Origin: Saccharina japonica
Taxonomy: Eukaryota > Sar > Phaeophyceae > Laminariales > Laminariaceae
Direction: 5' to 3'
Assembly (NCBI GenBank): GCA_008828725.1
Contig: MEHQ01004522.1
Coordinates: 42,506-106,505 of the forward strand
DNA: 64,000 bases
The position numbers and the translations under genes were made by a program. A model generated the notes under the pieces. The model saw only the letters and a list, made by a program, of their open reading frames with translations. It searched no databases and was not told where the DNA came from. Of the stretch, positions 36,126 to 48,100 are shown piece by piece; the stretch's first letter is position 1, and every line of letters starts with the position of its first letter.

Positions 36126-36464
36126 TGTTATAAGGATTACCCTGGGCTGGGTAATCGATCGATCTTTTACCTCTATAGCTCAGCAGGTAATACCCTCACA
36201 TTTGACGTCGTCGAGGACACGGGTTCGACTCTCACTTCGAACGTTTCTTTTTTCAGAAACGCTTGCGCGTGCGTCCCCAAATAACACGTCTCCCTGGTTC
36301 CCCAGGTATTGAAACGAAGCGGGCAGGTCAACGTACGGCCGTATACGGTACCGACGTCCCAAATATCCCGCCGTTCAGAGGGGGGGAGAGTGTTATAAGG
36401 ATTACCCTGGGCTGGGTAATCGATCGATCTTTTACCCCTGTAGCTCAGCGGTAATACCCTCACA
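36126..36464. mobile_element. Miniature LTR element (TRIM) with tRNA-like boxes
   Basis: 339 bp. Two ~75-bp direct repeats (36126-36200 and 36391-36464) start TGTTATAAGG and end CCCTCACA. A purine tract CAGAGGGGGGGAGAG lies directly before the second. ACGA flanks both sides (36122-36125, 36465-36468). These are LTR hallmarks. The LTRs differ at only a few positions, so it looks young. The end of the first LTR carries TAGCTCAGCAGGTAATA (A-box-like) and the interior CACGGGTTCGACTCTCA (B-box-like). It has no protein-coding capacity, as usual for this class. Confidence 0.75.
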
Positions 36465-36755
36465 ACGAGACAATAATATTGATTCCTTTGTGCGCCTGTT
36501 CACTTGTATCCAAGAGCACAAGCCCAGATGTCGACGGCTGATTGTTCTTCCTAGAGAGAGGGGCAACTTGCGTTGTCACAGAAGCTACCTGGTGCGAAGT
36601 ACAGCATGCATTCGTACAGCATACCTGATACATGATACAGGTCAGCTTTCTCGATCGAGCAAAAAAAACAGAATGCCCAAAATGTGCTGGGGGTACAAAA
36701 AAAGAAGAAAAAAAATGGGAATGAATACAGAAAAAAAAAAAGGAACATATACTAC

Positions 36756-37099
36756 GTTTTTTTTTTTTTTTTTTTTTTCCATCCCATTCATTATCTTTGC
36801 ACTTCCGTCTTTCTCCCTCCCTAGTCGTAACTCAGATCCGGGGTCACAAAGTAGGCTCCTCTCCCTCCTCCCCCACTACGGTTCTTGCCTTGATTTTTTA
36901 TCGCGCAGAGGGTTCAGCCTTCCCAACGCTCGTCGATTTTCATCGAATTTTGCTAACTCACGCTCTCGCGCTTTCAGCTAGTCAAGATTTTTTGCGAGAA
37001 AAAGTCCCTACGGGCATGCACACGGGGGGGCTCGAACTCGTGACCTTGACGCTAACAAGTTTCGTGGTTACCTGCTAGCCCACCGGGGCGACCGGCGAA
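36756..37099 (-). repeat. tRNA-derived SINE, copy 3
   Basis: Read on the minus strand it has the clearest head: GGGCTAGCAGGTAACC (A box) and ACGAGTTCGAGCCC (B box). The body shared with copies 1 and 2 follows, then AATGGGATGG and a run of about 24 A. The A tail suggests mobilisation by a LINE. Confidence 0.75.
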
Positions 37100-38755
37100 T
37101 TTCAAAAAATATAAAAAAAAATCTGAGGTCTGTCCACACAACTATTAATAGAGGGCCCCATAGGTCCACAACACAAACGCCACATTTTAAACAACACCCG
37201 ACACCCGAGTGAGAGGGTCTGCGAGCTTTCCTTTACTACGCTACTTTCCTCTATGCCGAGCCATCTATCTCGTAGCGGACCGGTTTGCATCACAACGTCG
37301 CCTGTCTATCCATTCTCGACGTGTGCCTGGTGACTTCTTCGAGCGGCAACAACAGCGGGCTCCCGTTTTCCGCCTCTTCAGCCGGGTGTGGCGGCAGGCC
37401 GACTCATAAAGAAGATGAACACATACATATACATGCCATGAATGGATGGATGGATGGATGCCATTGTGGATGGATGAACAAACAGAACAGAGCGACGGCA
37501 GACCTCACACGAGACAGTTCACGTATCATGTATGGCTCGGGCTACGTAGCATCAGGAGGCGGGCAAGCAGGGTCTGGTACTCCACCTGTCTCTGACAGGC
37601 ACCGGTGAGTAGCCTACTATGTATATATATATGCTCAAAAGCACGGACAGGAGGAGGAGGAGCAAACAGCAGCAGGAGTCGTAGCAGTTGCTTCCTGATC
37701 AAGTTTCGCTAGACAACGCGACCAACAAAAATCGTGCGTATGAGGCACATGTATACTTACAGCAGCAGCAGCAGTCGTAGAAGGTGACATCCAATTAGAG
37801 GTGGGGGTCTTGTATTGGATTAGACTCCGCGTACGGTTCATGTTGTGCCGGTGACTTCATGCGCATGTATATGTGTACTTCGTACAAATGTCATATATGT
37901 GTTGACGAGACCTTCGTTATTTCGCGAATTCCTTCCAGGGCCCTTAGCTGCTGGGTCCGCATGCACGCTACAGCAGTAAGTTTGTATAACGCACAACCCG
38001 AGTAAATACGTGGGTCGCCAACAGATAGATGTCGACGTGCAGTAAACAGATGGAAAAGGGAGAATTTTTAGCAGAAACAGTCGTCCATGGGTATTGTATT
38101 TCGTTGCCGCTGTGTGTTGCTTTCGCTCGTTGCAGCAAAACCAGACCTCCTGCCTGCCTGTGTGGTCTATTTAGGCACTTGGTATTTTACACCACCAGGT
38201 GCATATGATCGATGGATCACGTGCGTGTACGGAAGAAATGCTGCACGCTCTCACGCCAATGACGGCTGATGATATCGTACACATACTCAACCGGCGCTTC
38301 TCAGGCCGGTACCTGGGCCCCATTACATACCCACCCATGTACGCGTATGTATGCCATTCCAGCAGGAACAATAAAGTTCCATTTTCATTTCATCAATATG
38401 CATGCACGTATAATACGAATAATTACAGCAGTCAGTGATAGTAAATACGTACGCACCTGCAACTAACGAGTCACCTCCACCTCCAGGTAGCAGACCGGTT
38501 CGTATATATATTAAAAAAATTAAAAAAAACAACAGCTGTGAGCTCGAGGATATCGTCGAAGCTCATCTTTGCTAGCTGAGTGTAATACTTCGATCGCGCG
38601 TACTTAAAGTCTTACGGATTTTATATGTCCTCATGTGGGATGTACATCCCGTATGAGGGGGACACAATCTGAGGCTGTATATATGTATCGACTATCGACC
38701 CTTCCCCATTCCCCACCTCCCCCCCATCGTGATTATGTTAATCCGTACCTGGCAC
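37100..38755. other. No gene supported
   Basis: Short open frames without motifs; a TGGATGGA tract near 37440-37480 and short tandem AT/CAG runs. TATTAATA occurs at 37143-37150. Confidence 0.4.
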
Positions 38756-38850
38756 TTAACCCATTCAGAACCGAAAATTTTATCCCACACATATTCCAAA
38801 TTCCAAGTAGTTTGTCCCCAAACACGGGGAACCAGTTCCTAAGGGGTTAA
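38756..38850. mobile_element. Short TTAA-flanked MITE (piggyBac-like)
   Basis: TTAA-CCCATTCAGAACCG...GTTCCTAAGGGG-TTAA, 95 bp. TTAA at both ends with CCC/GGG just inside is the piggyBac pattern. A related copy in the opposite orientation is at 39963-40048. Confidence 0.6.
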
Positions 38851-39962
38851 TACGATACTATATACCTGGTATATGTTGTACCGTACATATAATACATGTT
38901 TTATTCAATGCGAGAATGGTCTCCGTCTTCATGTCTACCTGGCACAGCACCGTAATATACGCACCTCACCATTGATACAAAAAAGAAAAAAAATACAATT
39001 TGGAGAAAAACAATATATTCAAATCCGCTTTTCATTGGTCAACACACGCACCAGCACAAAGATTAGGATCTTGGGGCATAATATTTGGTGCTGGTAGCGT
39101 GTGTTGACCAATGAAAGCGAATTTGAATTTATTTTTTCCAAATTGAATTTATTTTATACTCGTTAATTCGGGCCCTTAACCCTTAACCCAATAGGTCGGA
39201 TTCCTTTCTGTGCTTGCAATTTTTCGTACTGTACAGTCGCCAGGATTCTTCATCGGGTACTACTATCGTACAGTTTCTGTCCCCATAATCAGTTTTTGAA
39301 GATAGTTTTAAACCTGTAGTATATATATGGATGTCTCTAATTCGACCCCTAGAACACAGTAATTAATACACTGCAGTGTGCCTTATTCGTAGTTTTATGT
39401 GTTCGGCTGATATTACCCTATTCAGAATGAAAAAAAGACAATCCACACTATTCTAAGTAGTTTTGTCCCCCAATTCGTAAGCATAGTTTCTGCCACGGAA
39501 TATCCCGTTTCACTGAGTTTTAGTGTAGATAGGACAGGGCACGTTAAGCTTAATTTTTGACCCATGCTGCCGGGTGGATAATAAAGAAGAATATAAAACA
39601 ATAACACAATGTGACGCATCACCTACATTTACCAAATAAGAATTTTCCCAGTCTTTTGTGACCAAGTCTTTATATTACTCTTTTCTTATTTTTTTGTATC
39701 AATTGGTGGAGGGTGTGTGTAGTTCAAACATTGGCTCAGCGTGTGACCAGTTAGACTATGTAATGGACGAGACATTCTCGAGCATTGACTCAAACGTATT
39801 GTACCTTTTATTATGTATGGTGTACAACCATATAACATTTACCAGGTATATAGCATCGTGATTTAGTATTAACCCTTTAACCTTTTTACTACTCCAAAAA
39901 TTAGACCAAACTAATTCCAAGATTTTTGTCCCAAAAAGTGGTTGGCAGTTTCTTGAAGGGAG

Positions 39963-40048
39963 TTAAGAACTGTTCCCCGTGTTTGGGGACAAAACTACTT
40001 TGGAATTTGGAATGTGTGGGATAAAATTTCGGTTCTGAATGGGTTTAA
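39963..40048. mobile_element. Short TTAA-flanked MITE, inverted copy
   Basis: Reverse complement of 38756-38850 with small differences (GTGTTTGGGGACAAAACTAC, GGAATGTGTGGGATAAAATT). More diverged relatives lie near 39415-39500 and 39870-39960. Confidence 0.6.
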
Positions 40049-40091
40049 GCTGCCAGGTTACGGTATTAATATCATGATGGGGGACACATGT

Positions 40092-40385
40092 GGCCATTCG
40101 GCTATTCGCCAAGGTCGAAAATATTTCGACCTTCCGGAAGGTGTATACTTGGAAAGGTAGTCCCCTGATTTATCTGTGTAGCCGGAAAGGTCGTACTCAT
40201 TTCAACCTTCCCGAGGTCAGTGCCTTAGCCAAGGTCGGCCCATTCGGCTATTCGCCAAGGTCGAAATTTTTCGACCTTCCGGAAGGTGTATCCTTGGAAA
40301 GGTAGTCCCCTGATTTATCTGCGTAGCCGGAAAGGTCGTACTCACTTCAACCTTCCCGAGGTCAGTGCCTTAGCCAAGGTCGGAC
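40092..40385. repeat. Two tandem ~147-bp units
   Basis: Direct repeats starting CATTCGGCTATTCGCCAAGG and ending GCCTTAGCCAAGGTCGG. Each contains TTTCGACCTTCCGGAAGGT, itself partly palindromic. Confidence 0.9.
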
Positions 40386-42631
40386 CTAGCGTCATCACTA
40401 CGGTTAGCGGGGTGTGGACGTTAGCGATGTTGGTACCCTGGAGATGACTACAATAAGCAGGGTTTGTACCCTGAAGATTGTCAAACTTATCGATGTTGTT
40501 TTTCATATACCCGGAAGAGTGGTGGCATTGGCGTTGTTGTAACTGTTACAACGAATTCAAGCACGACGCCTCTGCGGTATCAACAGGAGAGATACTCGAG
40601 GTAATACTGATTCATGCATTATTTGTTGTCTCTACCCATGAAATACGTATTTGCTTTCCGCAACCAATAAAATACCAGATGGATCATACGAAAATGTATA
40701 TATTATCAATGTTCGTGGGGCTGCATACGCAGTACAACAACACTCAAAACACACATGAAATATTTTTAAGTTGCGGTGGCAGTGCCGATCACAAATCATA
40801 CCCGAGGCTATATATCAACTCANGATCACATTTCCGCAAAAGCCACAACAGCTCTCCGACAAACGCCAAACCCAGCGTGATACCATACATCTTCTTTACC
40901 CTACACGGCTCTCAAGGAAACTACATCGAAGTGTAACTACTGAAAGTTGTGGCGGCAAAGTGGGAGCCATAACAACACTGGTTTCAGAGGTTACCAACAC
41001 ACACGATCGCTTCTATGAAAACTATCCCACACGACATAGATTCGTCCGCTGGACACAGCTGACATCCTTTTCAGATATGCTATAAAACGTGGCATCCAAC
41101 GCCTAATATTCGAAGAATCGCGAAACTCCGCGTTAAAATACTAACATGGCATTCTATGATATACGTGGACGTAGCTGAAGCTACGAACATACACGCGTTC
41201 AGAACCCGGCACCATCTATCTGTCCCCTAAAAACAACAAACTCAACGACACCACGTCCATTCGTCCAACAAAAACGCGAAATTTTGCGTGATACTTTTAT
41301 TAAGAATGCCGCGGCACCGTGCATCGCATCATCGAACCCCTTCCTGCCCTTATAACAGTGCGAAGATATTTGTGATTGCGAGCGCTGGTTGTATGCTACC
41401 TGGTCAGTTTTACTGAGTGCCCGTATACTGCCAGCACACAGCACCCGAGATCACCATCGTATTTTACATGAAAAACACATGCACCNACGAGTCCCACGCC
41501 CCCCAATAAAACGCCAAACTCTGCGTGATACCAACAAGTTTATACTCTAGAGCATACAGCGGCACCCATAAATCTATGACGAGCAATACCGACCGACTAC
41601 GCGATTTATTATCTGGATAAAGGACGTGGGGGTTTACTGCTGCTCTGCTTCAGCCACGACTACCCTCTGGCCGGCGGCGCTATCCCCAACCTGCGTGGCC
41701 GCGCCACTTCAAGCCTGGCCAGCGGCGCCACTCCCAGAATGGCCGGTTGCACCTCCTGATATTTTGCATGGGAACAGGCAACGCTCACGTAAGTATGTAT
41801 ATAAATCAGTAAGCACCGCTGGTGTCCCATTATCAAAAATATAAAATATCCAGCATACATACGGCTAAACAGCATCGCAAAGGGCTTTAACGAAATGCCT
41901 GACATGCGCAGAACAAAATACTGCTCACAAGTAAACGAGACCCCAATAATATGTAAAATGTAGTATACCTACACACGATTAATAGAAATACGAATCAATT
42001 CCAAAATCAATACCTGGTACATATCTGAAAAGTATGACCCAAATACCATAATCTGAAACAAGATGTAAAATAGAACGGGCGTGGTTGTCGGTGGATAACA
42101 GCACACGAGGACACAGACAACAGCGTTGTGTTATTGCAAGGACAAAAATAAGAGCAGAAGGGCGGACCGGTTGAAACAAAGCTGCCCTGTTTTCAAGTGC
42201 CAATGCCGATATCACGCCAAAACAACAGTGAAATACATGAAACAAAACATGTTGGAAACAGTGTATGAAAACCGCCGGGAGCAGGTAGGCGGGGGGGGGG
42301 GGGTTGAAGAGGGTGTCGAAATCACGTTTGTTCATGGCGAGCAACCTGTGTGTCCATCGCCTGCTGCCCGTGGCGACCTGAAAAAAGCGGTACCAAATGC
42401 TGTATCAAATCGAGCAGCGCGAAGGGAACGTATAGCGTTACACGCGAGTGTTAGGGTTCAAGCAAAGGGCATGAGCGCGAACGGAACGACAACATCCGTG
42501 AATTAAGCCGCACGAACGTGTAAGTGCTGCATTATGTTATAAATGAGGGATGCATCGCTTTCAAGAGGTGGTCGGCGGGCACCCCAAATCGCTACATCAC
42601 ATTTTGGCGTGGTGTGTGAACGTACACCACT
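40386..42631. other. No gene firmly supported; two exon-like stretches
   Basis: 40478-40600 reads PEEWWHWRCCNCYNEFKHDA before a GTAATA donor-like site. About 42140-42286 reads RLKQSCPVFKCQCRYHAKTT before GTAGGC. Both have Cys-rich, protein-like composition, but I cannot link them by splicing or name a family. N bases at 40823 and 41486 interrupt the region. Confidence 0.25.
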
Positions 42632-43415
42632 CAGGGCCCGTACAAACGGAGCGTTTTGACCCTAAAAACAAAACCTAAAATGAGATAGGAAGATACACTC
42701 CCTCTGATTGGCGAAACAGAAAGAAAGAGAGCCAGGAGACCGCGATGGGATATTTTTGCTCTTCGGGTTTGTTTAATCGAAAATCGATTAAAATGACCCT
42801 AAAAACAAAACACGAAGAACGAACAGCCCAGCGAGAACGGACATAATGGCGACAACCGCAGCTACGGACGCCCCGTAGACTGGACAGCCAGAAGACAGAG
42901 AACAGACAATGCGCGAACAATATGCCGCTGGTGCCAGGCAATGTAGTGTTCAACGCCGTAGCCAAAACCGTGGCTCATGGGGCGGTCCAAGTCGAATTGC
43001 GTGCTGCTATACATTCAAAAATCATCTGTTGTAGCAAGCGGTGAAAAGTTTTGCACAGCACCCGTACGTTATCCAGCGCAGATCTCGCGCTCCAGGCTAC
43101 GGGCGCTATTGCAGCAGCAGATTATGGTCAGCTCGTCATGTGGGCACACTCTCCTCTTTTTTCAGGGCTGGGCGTCGCCTCTACCGCAGCTGGGTGGTGC
43201 ATTACTGCTGGTCTTCCACCTTGACCGTTGACTCGTTTTCGCTTTTGTTTTTCGCTTTTGTTTTTCACGCGTGTATCCTGCGTTTGTAAACCATCTTCGA
43301 TTCTACACCCTAAACCTAAAGTCTGTCCGTTTTTAGGTTTTGTTTTAGGTTTTGTTTTATGTTTCGTTTTTAGGTTTTGTTTTTAGGTTTTGTGTTCCTC
43401 GTTTGTACGGGCCCT
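42632..43415. mobile_element. TIR element with AGGGCCCGTACAAACG ends
   Basis: A 16-bp inverted repeat at both ends, followed inward by repeated CCTAAAAACAAAA motifs on each side (42660-42680, 42795-42812 and 43300-43390). The CAGGG start suggests hAT. No matching 8-bp target duplication and no transposase seen. Confidence 0.55.
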
Positions 43416-43848
43416 CATTCAGAAAATACCTTACCCAAAAAGTGCAACCACCCCTATCATCGTAGCACGCGCCAGCCTTCCTTTCTTCATTATCGTTTTA
43501 TTACTATTAACACGTACTCGTAGATGCCGTGAGTTTGTCCAACTGTTTTGCGACCTCGTCTCCGCCGATCGATGCTGTGTTTCTTTCTTGGGTTTCGTGC
43601 GACGTCTTATGAATAGAGGGCTGACACATAATAATGACATATGGCACCACGCCGTATTGATTACTAATTTATACTCTGGGGTACAACGAGTATGGACGAC
43701 CACTTTTCCGCTCAATGGTTGTCGTGGTTTCGTTCCCGACTGACCTCGGCCGGAGTGTCACCGATGCTTTGACCTGGACGTTCTTACCTTTATAATTAAC
43801 GTGAGCACATTCTCCGTTTTAGGCGAGTAGAATGATTTCACAGACTAG

Positions 43849-43980
43849 TGTGAGGGTATTACCTGCTGAGCTATAGGGGTAAAAAATCGATCAATTACCC
43901 AGTGGTATAAGGGTATTACCTGCTGAGCTATAGGGGTAAAAGATCGATCGATTACCCAGCCCAGGGTAATCCTTATAACA
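43849..43980 (-). mobile_element. LTR remnant of the TRIM family, copy in first tandem unit
   Basis: Minus-strand LTR sequence (TGTGAGGGTATTACC ... CCTTATAACA), 132 bp because part of the LTR is present twice. Flanked by CTAG on both sides (43845-43848, 43981-43984). A solo-LTR-like fossil of the element at 36126. Confidence 0.75.
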
Positions 43981-44747
43981 CTAGCTGGTGCCGGTAAAAA
44001 ATAAACGAGGTAAGATCCATGCATGGACGGGTAAATCAACCAGCTATTCAAGGTGAACGGTTCGCAGCGTCAGGTGGCAAAAGAAAACGAAGAAATACGA
44101 CCGCAAGGTTTTGAAGTGTGGTCATCAAATTCTACACGGGTCATGAACATGAGATATGAGAGACTACTTGTTTTACTGGCCCCAGCCGTCGCCACCGCCT
44201 TGTGTAAGGCGATGTGTTCTTCGTTAAAACGGGCCCTAAGGCCTATAGGTATACAAAAAAAAAATTGCAAAAAAATAATGATAATTACGACGATTTGGGG
44301 TTGAGGAGCCCCGTCATTCAGAAAATACCTTACCCAAAAAGTGCAACCACCCCTATCATCGTAGCACGCGCCAGCCTGCCTTTCTTAATTATCGCTTTAA
44401 TACTATTAACACGTACTCGTAGATGCCGTGAGTTTGTCCAACTGTTTTGCGACCTCGTCTCCGCCGATCGATGCTGTGTTTCTTTCTTGGGTTTCGTGCG
44501 ACGTCTTATGAATAGAGGGCTGACACATAATAATGACATATGGCACCACGCCGTATTGATTACTAATTTATACTCTGGGGTACAACGAGTATGGACGACC
44601 ACTTTTCCGCTCAATGGTTGTCGCGGTTTCGTTCCCGACTGACCTCGGCCGGAGTGTCACCGATGCTTTGACTTGGACGTTCTTACCTTTATAATTAACG
44701 TGAGCACATTTTCCGTTTTGGGCGAGTAGAATGATTTCACAGACTAG

Positions 44748-44879
44748 TGTGAGGGTATTACCTGCTGAGCTATAGGGGTAAAAAATCGATCAATTACCCA
44801 GTGTTATAAGGGTATTACCTGCTGAGCTATAGGGGTAAAAGATCGATCGATTACCCAGCCCAGGGTAATCCTTATAACA
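44748..44879 (-). mobile_element. LTR remnant of the TRIM family, copy in second tandem unit
   Basis: Same fossil as 43849-43980, copied by the 899-bp tandem duplication, with the same CTAG flanks. Confidence 0.75.
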
Positions 44880-45114
44880 CTAGCTGGTGCCGGTAAAAAA
44901 TAAACGAGGTAAGATCCATGCACGGACGGGTAAATCAACCAGCTATTCAAGGTGAACGGTTCGCAGCGTCAGGTGGCAAGAGGAAACGAAGAAATACGAC
45001 CGCAAGGTTTTGAAGTGTGGTCATCAAATTCTACACGGGTCATGAACATGAGATATGAGAGACTACTTGTTTTACTGGCCCCAGCCGTCGCCACCGCCTT
45101 GTGTAAGGCGATGT

Positions 45115-48100
45115 GCTTCAAAGCATCTCGTTGGGAACTGGAACATTCCGGCAGCCCTGTGCTACCGCTGTCGTTTTTTTACGCCAACGCGACACGATAC
45201 GTCTAGATCTGGACCCGTATGTTGTTATTTTCTTTCCATGAAGCAGAAGACAGACGTGGGGCGACTGGGCAGACGCAAGGCGACTCAGCACACATGTTTT
45301 GCACCGGTTCAGTCAAGCCCCCACTCGGACGTACAACGACACCATATACTAAAATCGTTGGCGCGGTACGTCGATTGCTAGCGTTTTCCCTAGGCGTTTG
45401 TCCGTTTGTTGCGAATACGCAGCCTCTTCCGCTGCAAACCCCGGCGTAACGTGGTTCGACTCACGGCGTCTTCTACTAGCTCCGAAAGTTTCCCCCCTCC
45501 CGGGTTAAACACGTATGATGGGGGCCGTTTGAGTAACCTCCCCGCCCCAACCCTGTCGCCGCGCCTATTTGTGGTGTTTGCGTCTTCTGCAGGGGCAGGG
45601 GCATGGACCTGAGATACCACAAGGCTTGCTTCATCAATAATACCGGGGTCTTGACGAGTCGTGCAGCCAACCGAAAAGAAACACCGTGAAGTCACACCGA
45701 GGGCCACCGTGGCGTCCGAAGGTATTTACAACGTAAAACGCGCTCAACTCGTGCTTACGGTCAATGTCGAACCAACCATAAGCATTAAGGCGCGACCGGA
45801 GCCCCGAACGTAGTGGCATACACCGCAAATCGGCCTCGTAAGAGAGAGGGAGATCATGCGAGCCAATCTGCAATCCGATCCGCAACACGCACGTTGGCCG
45901 ACAATACCTTCGTCTTGTCGAGTCTTGCGTGGCGAAGGAAAACAAGTTGTCTCTCGAAGATATGGGGACATGATTTTACATCTACCAGGTACTCATTTCT
46001 GTGATTTTTCATCGCTGTGTCATCTAGGGATAACTTCAACCCAAGGTCACCGGTACACCCACCCGCCCCCCCTTGCCACCTGGCCTTCCCCTCAGTGGCT
46101 GCTTCCTTTTAGTTGACGCCATGTAGTGTTTGTTATTCCCAAAGCTCGTTGAGTTGCGTCGACTTATCCATACTCAAACTGTGCACTATTAACAAGTGTT
46201 TCCTCGCGGTTCTCCTATCTACGTTCACGAGCAATCCCACGGTAGGGGTACCACTTTTAGGCTCAACATTTTCTGACCGGTTGTGCTCCTCGCGTGAGTA
46301 ACCACCGGATACTATTATTATTTTACTGGTATGTTTGTTTGTGGACTACCGCATTGAAAGTTTTGGTCGGGTTGCGCGAACGAATGCTTCCGAAGTCATG
46401 TTTCGGGTGAGATATTGAGCTCCTCATGTGAGGAGCTCAGAAAATTCTGCTGCGCCCCTACCGTGGGATGACTCTCACCGAAGTCTTCAATAAACGCTAC
46501 AGCAGTAGTGGTAAAAGCACTCTGCAGATATGTTAGAACCTACACTTCCTTTATCAAGCGATATTGAAAATCCAAGGTCAAACCGTCCAAGAAGTTACTC
46601 GGTTAGCTCTAGATTGCCAAAGAGGCCGGCACTGACGATGCTGGCGGGACCAACTCCATTTTTGTTTTTCGCAGCGTGCACGAAGTCTTTTTTTAATGCT
46701 TTCTGGGTGCGGGAATGGCACTCAGAGGGACGTTTATCTCGTCCCCCAACAGAGGACGTTTATCTCGTCCCCCAACAAGTGCCGCTTAGTTTTACGTCGC
46801 GCTATGTTTGTTTTTAATGACGCCGCTGCCCGGCCGCATGACATCCTGATACTACAGTTCGAGAGGTGGAGGGGGCATAAATCCCGTCGTGTCACACTAC
46901 TACTGTATCGTCTCCCTCGAATGTGAAAAATAGAAAATGCCTTGAATTAGTATGCCCTTTCGTAACTCGTCAACATCATTTCTTGAGGTGAACAAATGAC
47001 ACTACATCCTGTTCTTGCCGCGCTCAATACTGCACAACTACTCGACTTCGATCGTGGTATTAATGTAATACGTTTCCTAGCCCGTTGTTCACCCCTCTTT
47101 TGTCCTAAGTTATTCCTGGGGTCGACGTCTTCCCAAGAGTTGAAACCCTCGAAAATATGTGACGGGCCGCAACCGAAACCGCGGTTGGCTTACTACGGCA
47201 GTCGGTGGATGGAGCGTGTCTGCAAGAGGGTGCAAGGCTTCAAGTCGGACGCCTTGCTGGCGAGATGACTTCCCAACGACGTCGTGTCGGAGCAAGTGTC
47301 AGTGTCAGCTATGCTTGCCCTGCTGCCGCACCAAACAAGTTTTAATGTAATATATTCAGAATACACAAAAAGTCACCCTGGTCGCCATTTGCGCGATCTA
47401 GTATATACCTGGTGTACAACCACTGTGGTTGCAGGCAGGAGCTGAAACACGGATGTTGACGCCCCGTTGATGGTATCCAATGTCTCCTATCGGCATCAAG
47501 TGCACTATAATAGTCATGTTTGGTATTCAGGGAGTGGGGTGCCAGTCATCCGACCGACCGACCGACCGACCGACCAGTCGCGCCCCTCCCCGCCCCGTTG
47601 TCGTCTAGATCTACGCGGATTTGATGTCAAGAGTGAGCCGCAATGTGCGTCGTGAAATTCGGTGCCTGGGGACGTCGCAGTGGTGCAGATACAGTTATGG
47701 TGGGGATCAAGCGGTCCTGGCTGCGACATCTCCGCCTTCGGTAACAGGTGTGGGGGGTATAACTCGTTTCGTCTGTAGAGATTGCAGGTGTAGTCCTCGT
47801 TTAGTTCTTACCTCATAGGGCAGATACCGACGCCTTCGTTTTTCTCGTGGCGTGAGTAAGTTCATCTCCCCCTGTATCCATTGTAAGAGGGCTTTTCGTC
47901 CTGCAGGCATTATTTTTGCTGTTCGGTTTATACGATACGGAAGGCGGTTTTGGACGTGCGCGAAAGGTGAGGTTCGTGGTGAATACCTTGTACAGAGGTA
48001 GTCCTTTTGTTTCGAATCCGGCTGGTGGTTGGCACGACGAGTAGTATTTGCAGTGATACCTGGTAGTCCTTTATCTTGGTCTTGCTTCGTTCCTTCGACT

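Larger units (their letters stand above)
43416..45114. repeat. 899-bp tandem duplication
   Basis: 43416-44215 and 44315-45114 are nearly identical; the offset is 899 bp. Each carries a TRIM LTR remnant flanked by CTAG. No N lies between them, so unlike the other duplications it may be real. Confidence 0.85.

Noticed and set aside
40478-40936. Frame with PEEWWHWRCCNCYN as a zinc-finger gene
   Set aside because: Only about 120 bases look protein-like, two frames compete, an N interrupts the longer frame, and no further exon could be joined.
45634-45945. Minus-strand 103-residue frame with protein-like text (YVVNTFGRHGGPRCDF)
   Set aside because: Attractive locally, but overlapping plus-strand frames are equally open and no splice sites or homologous domain are evident.
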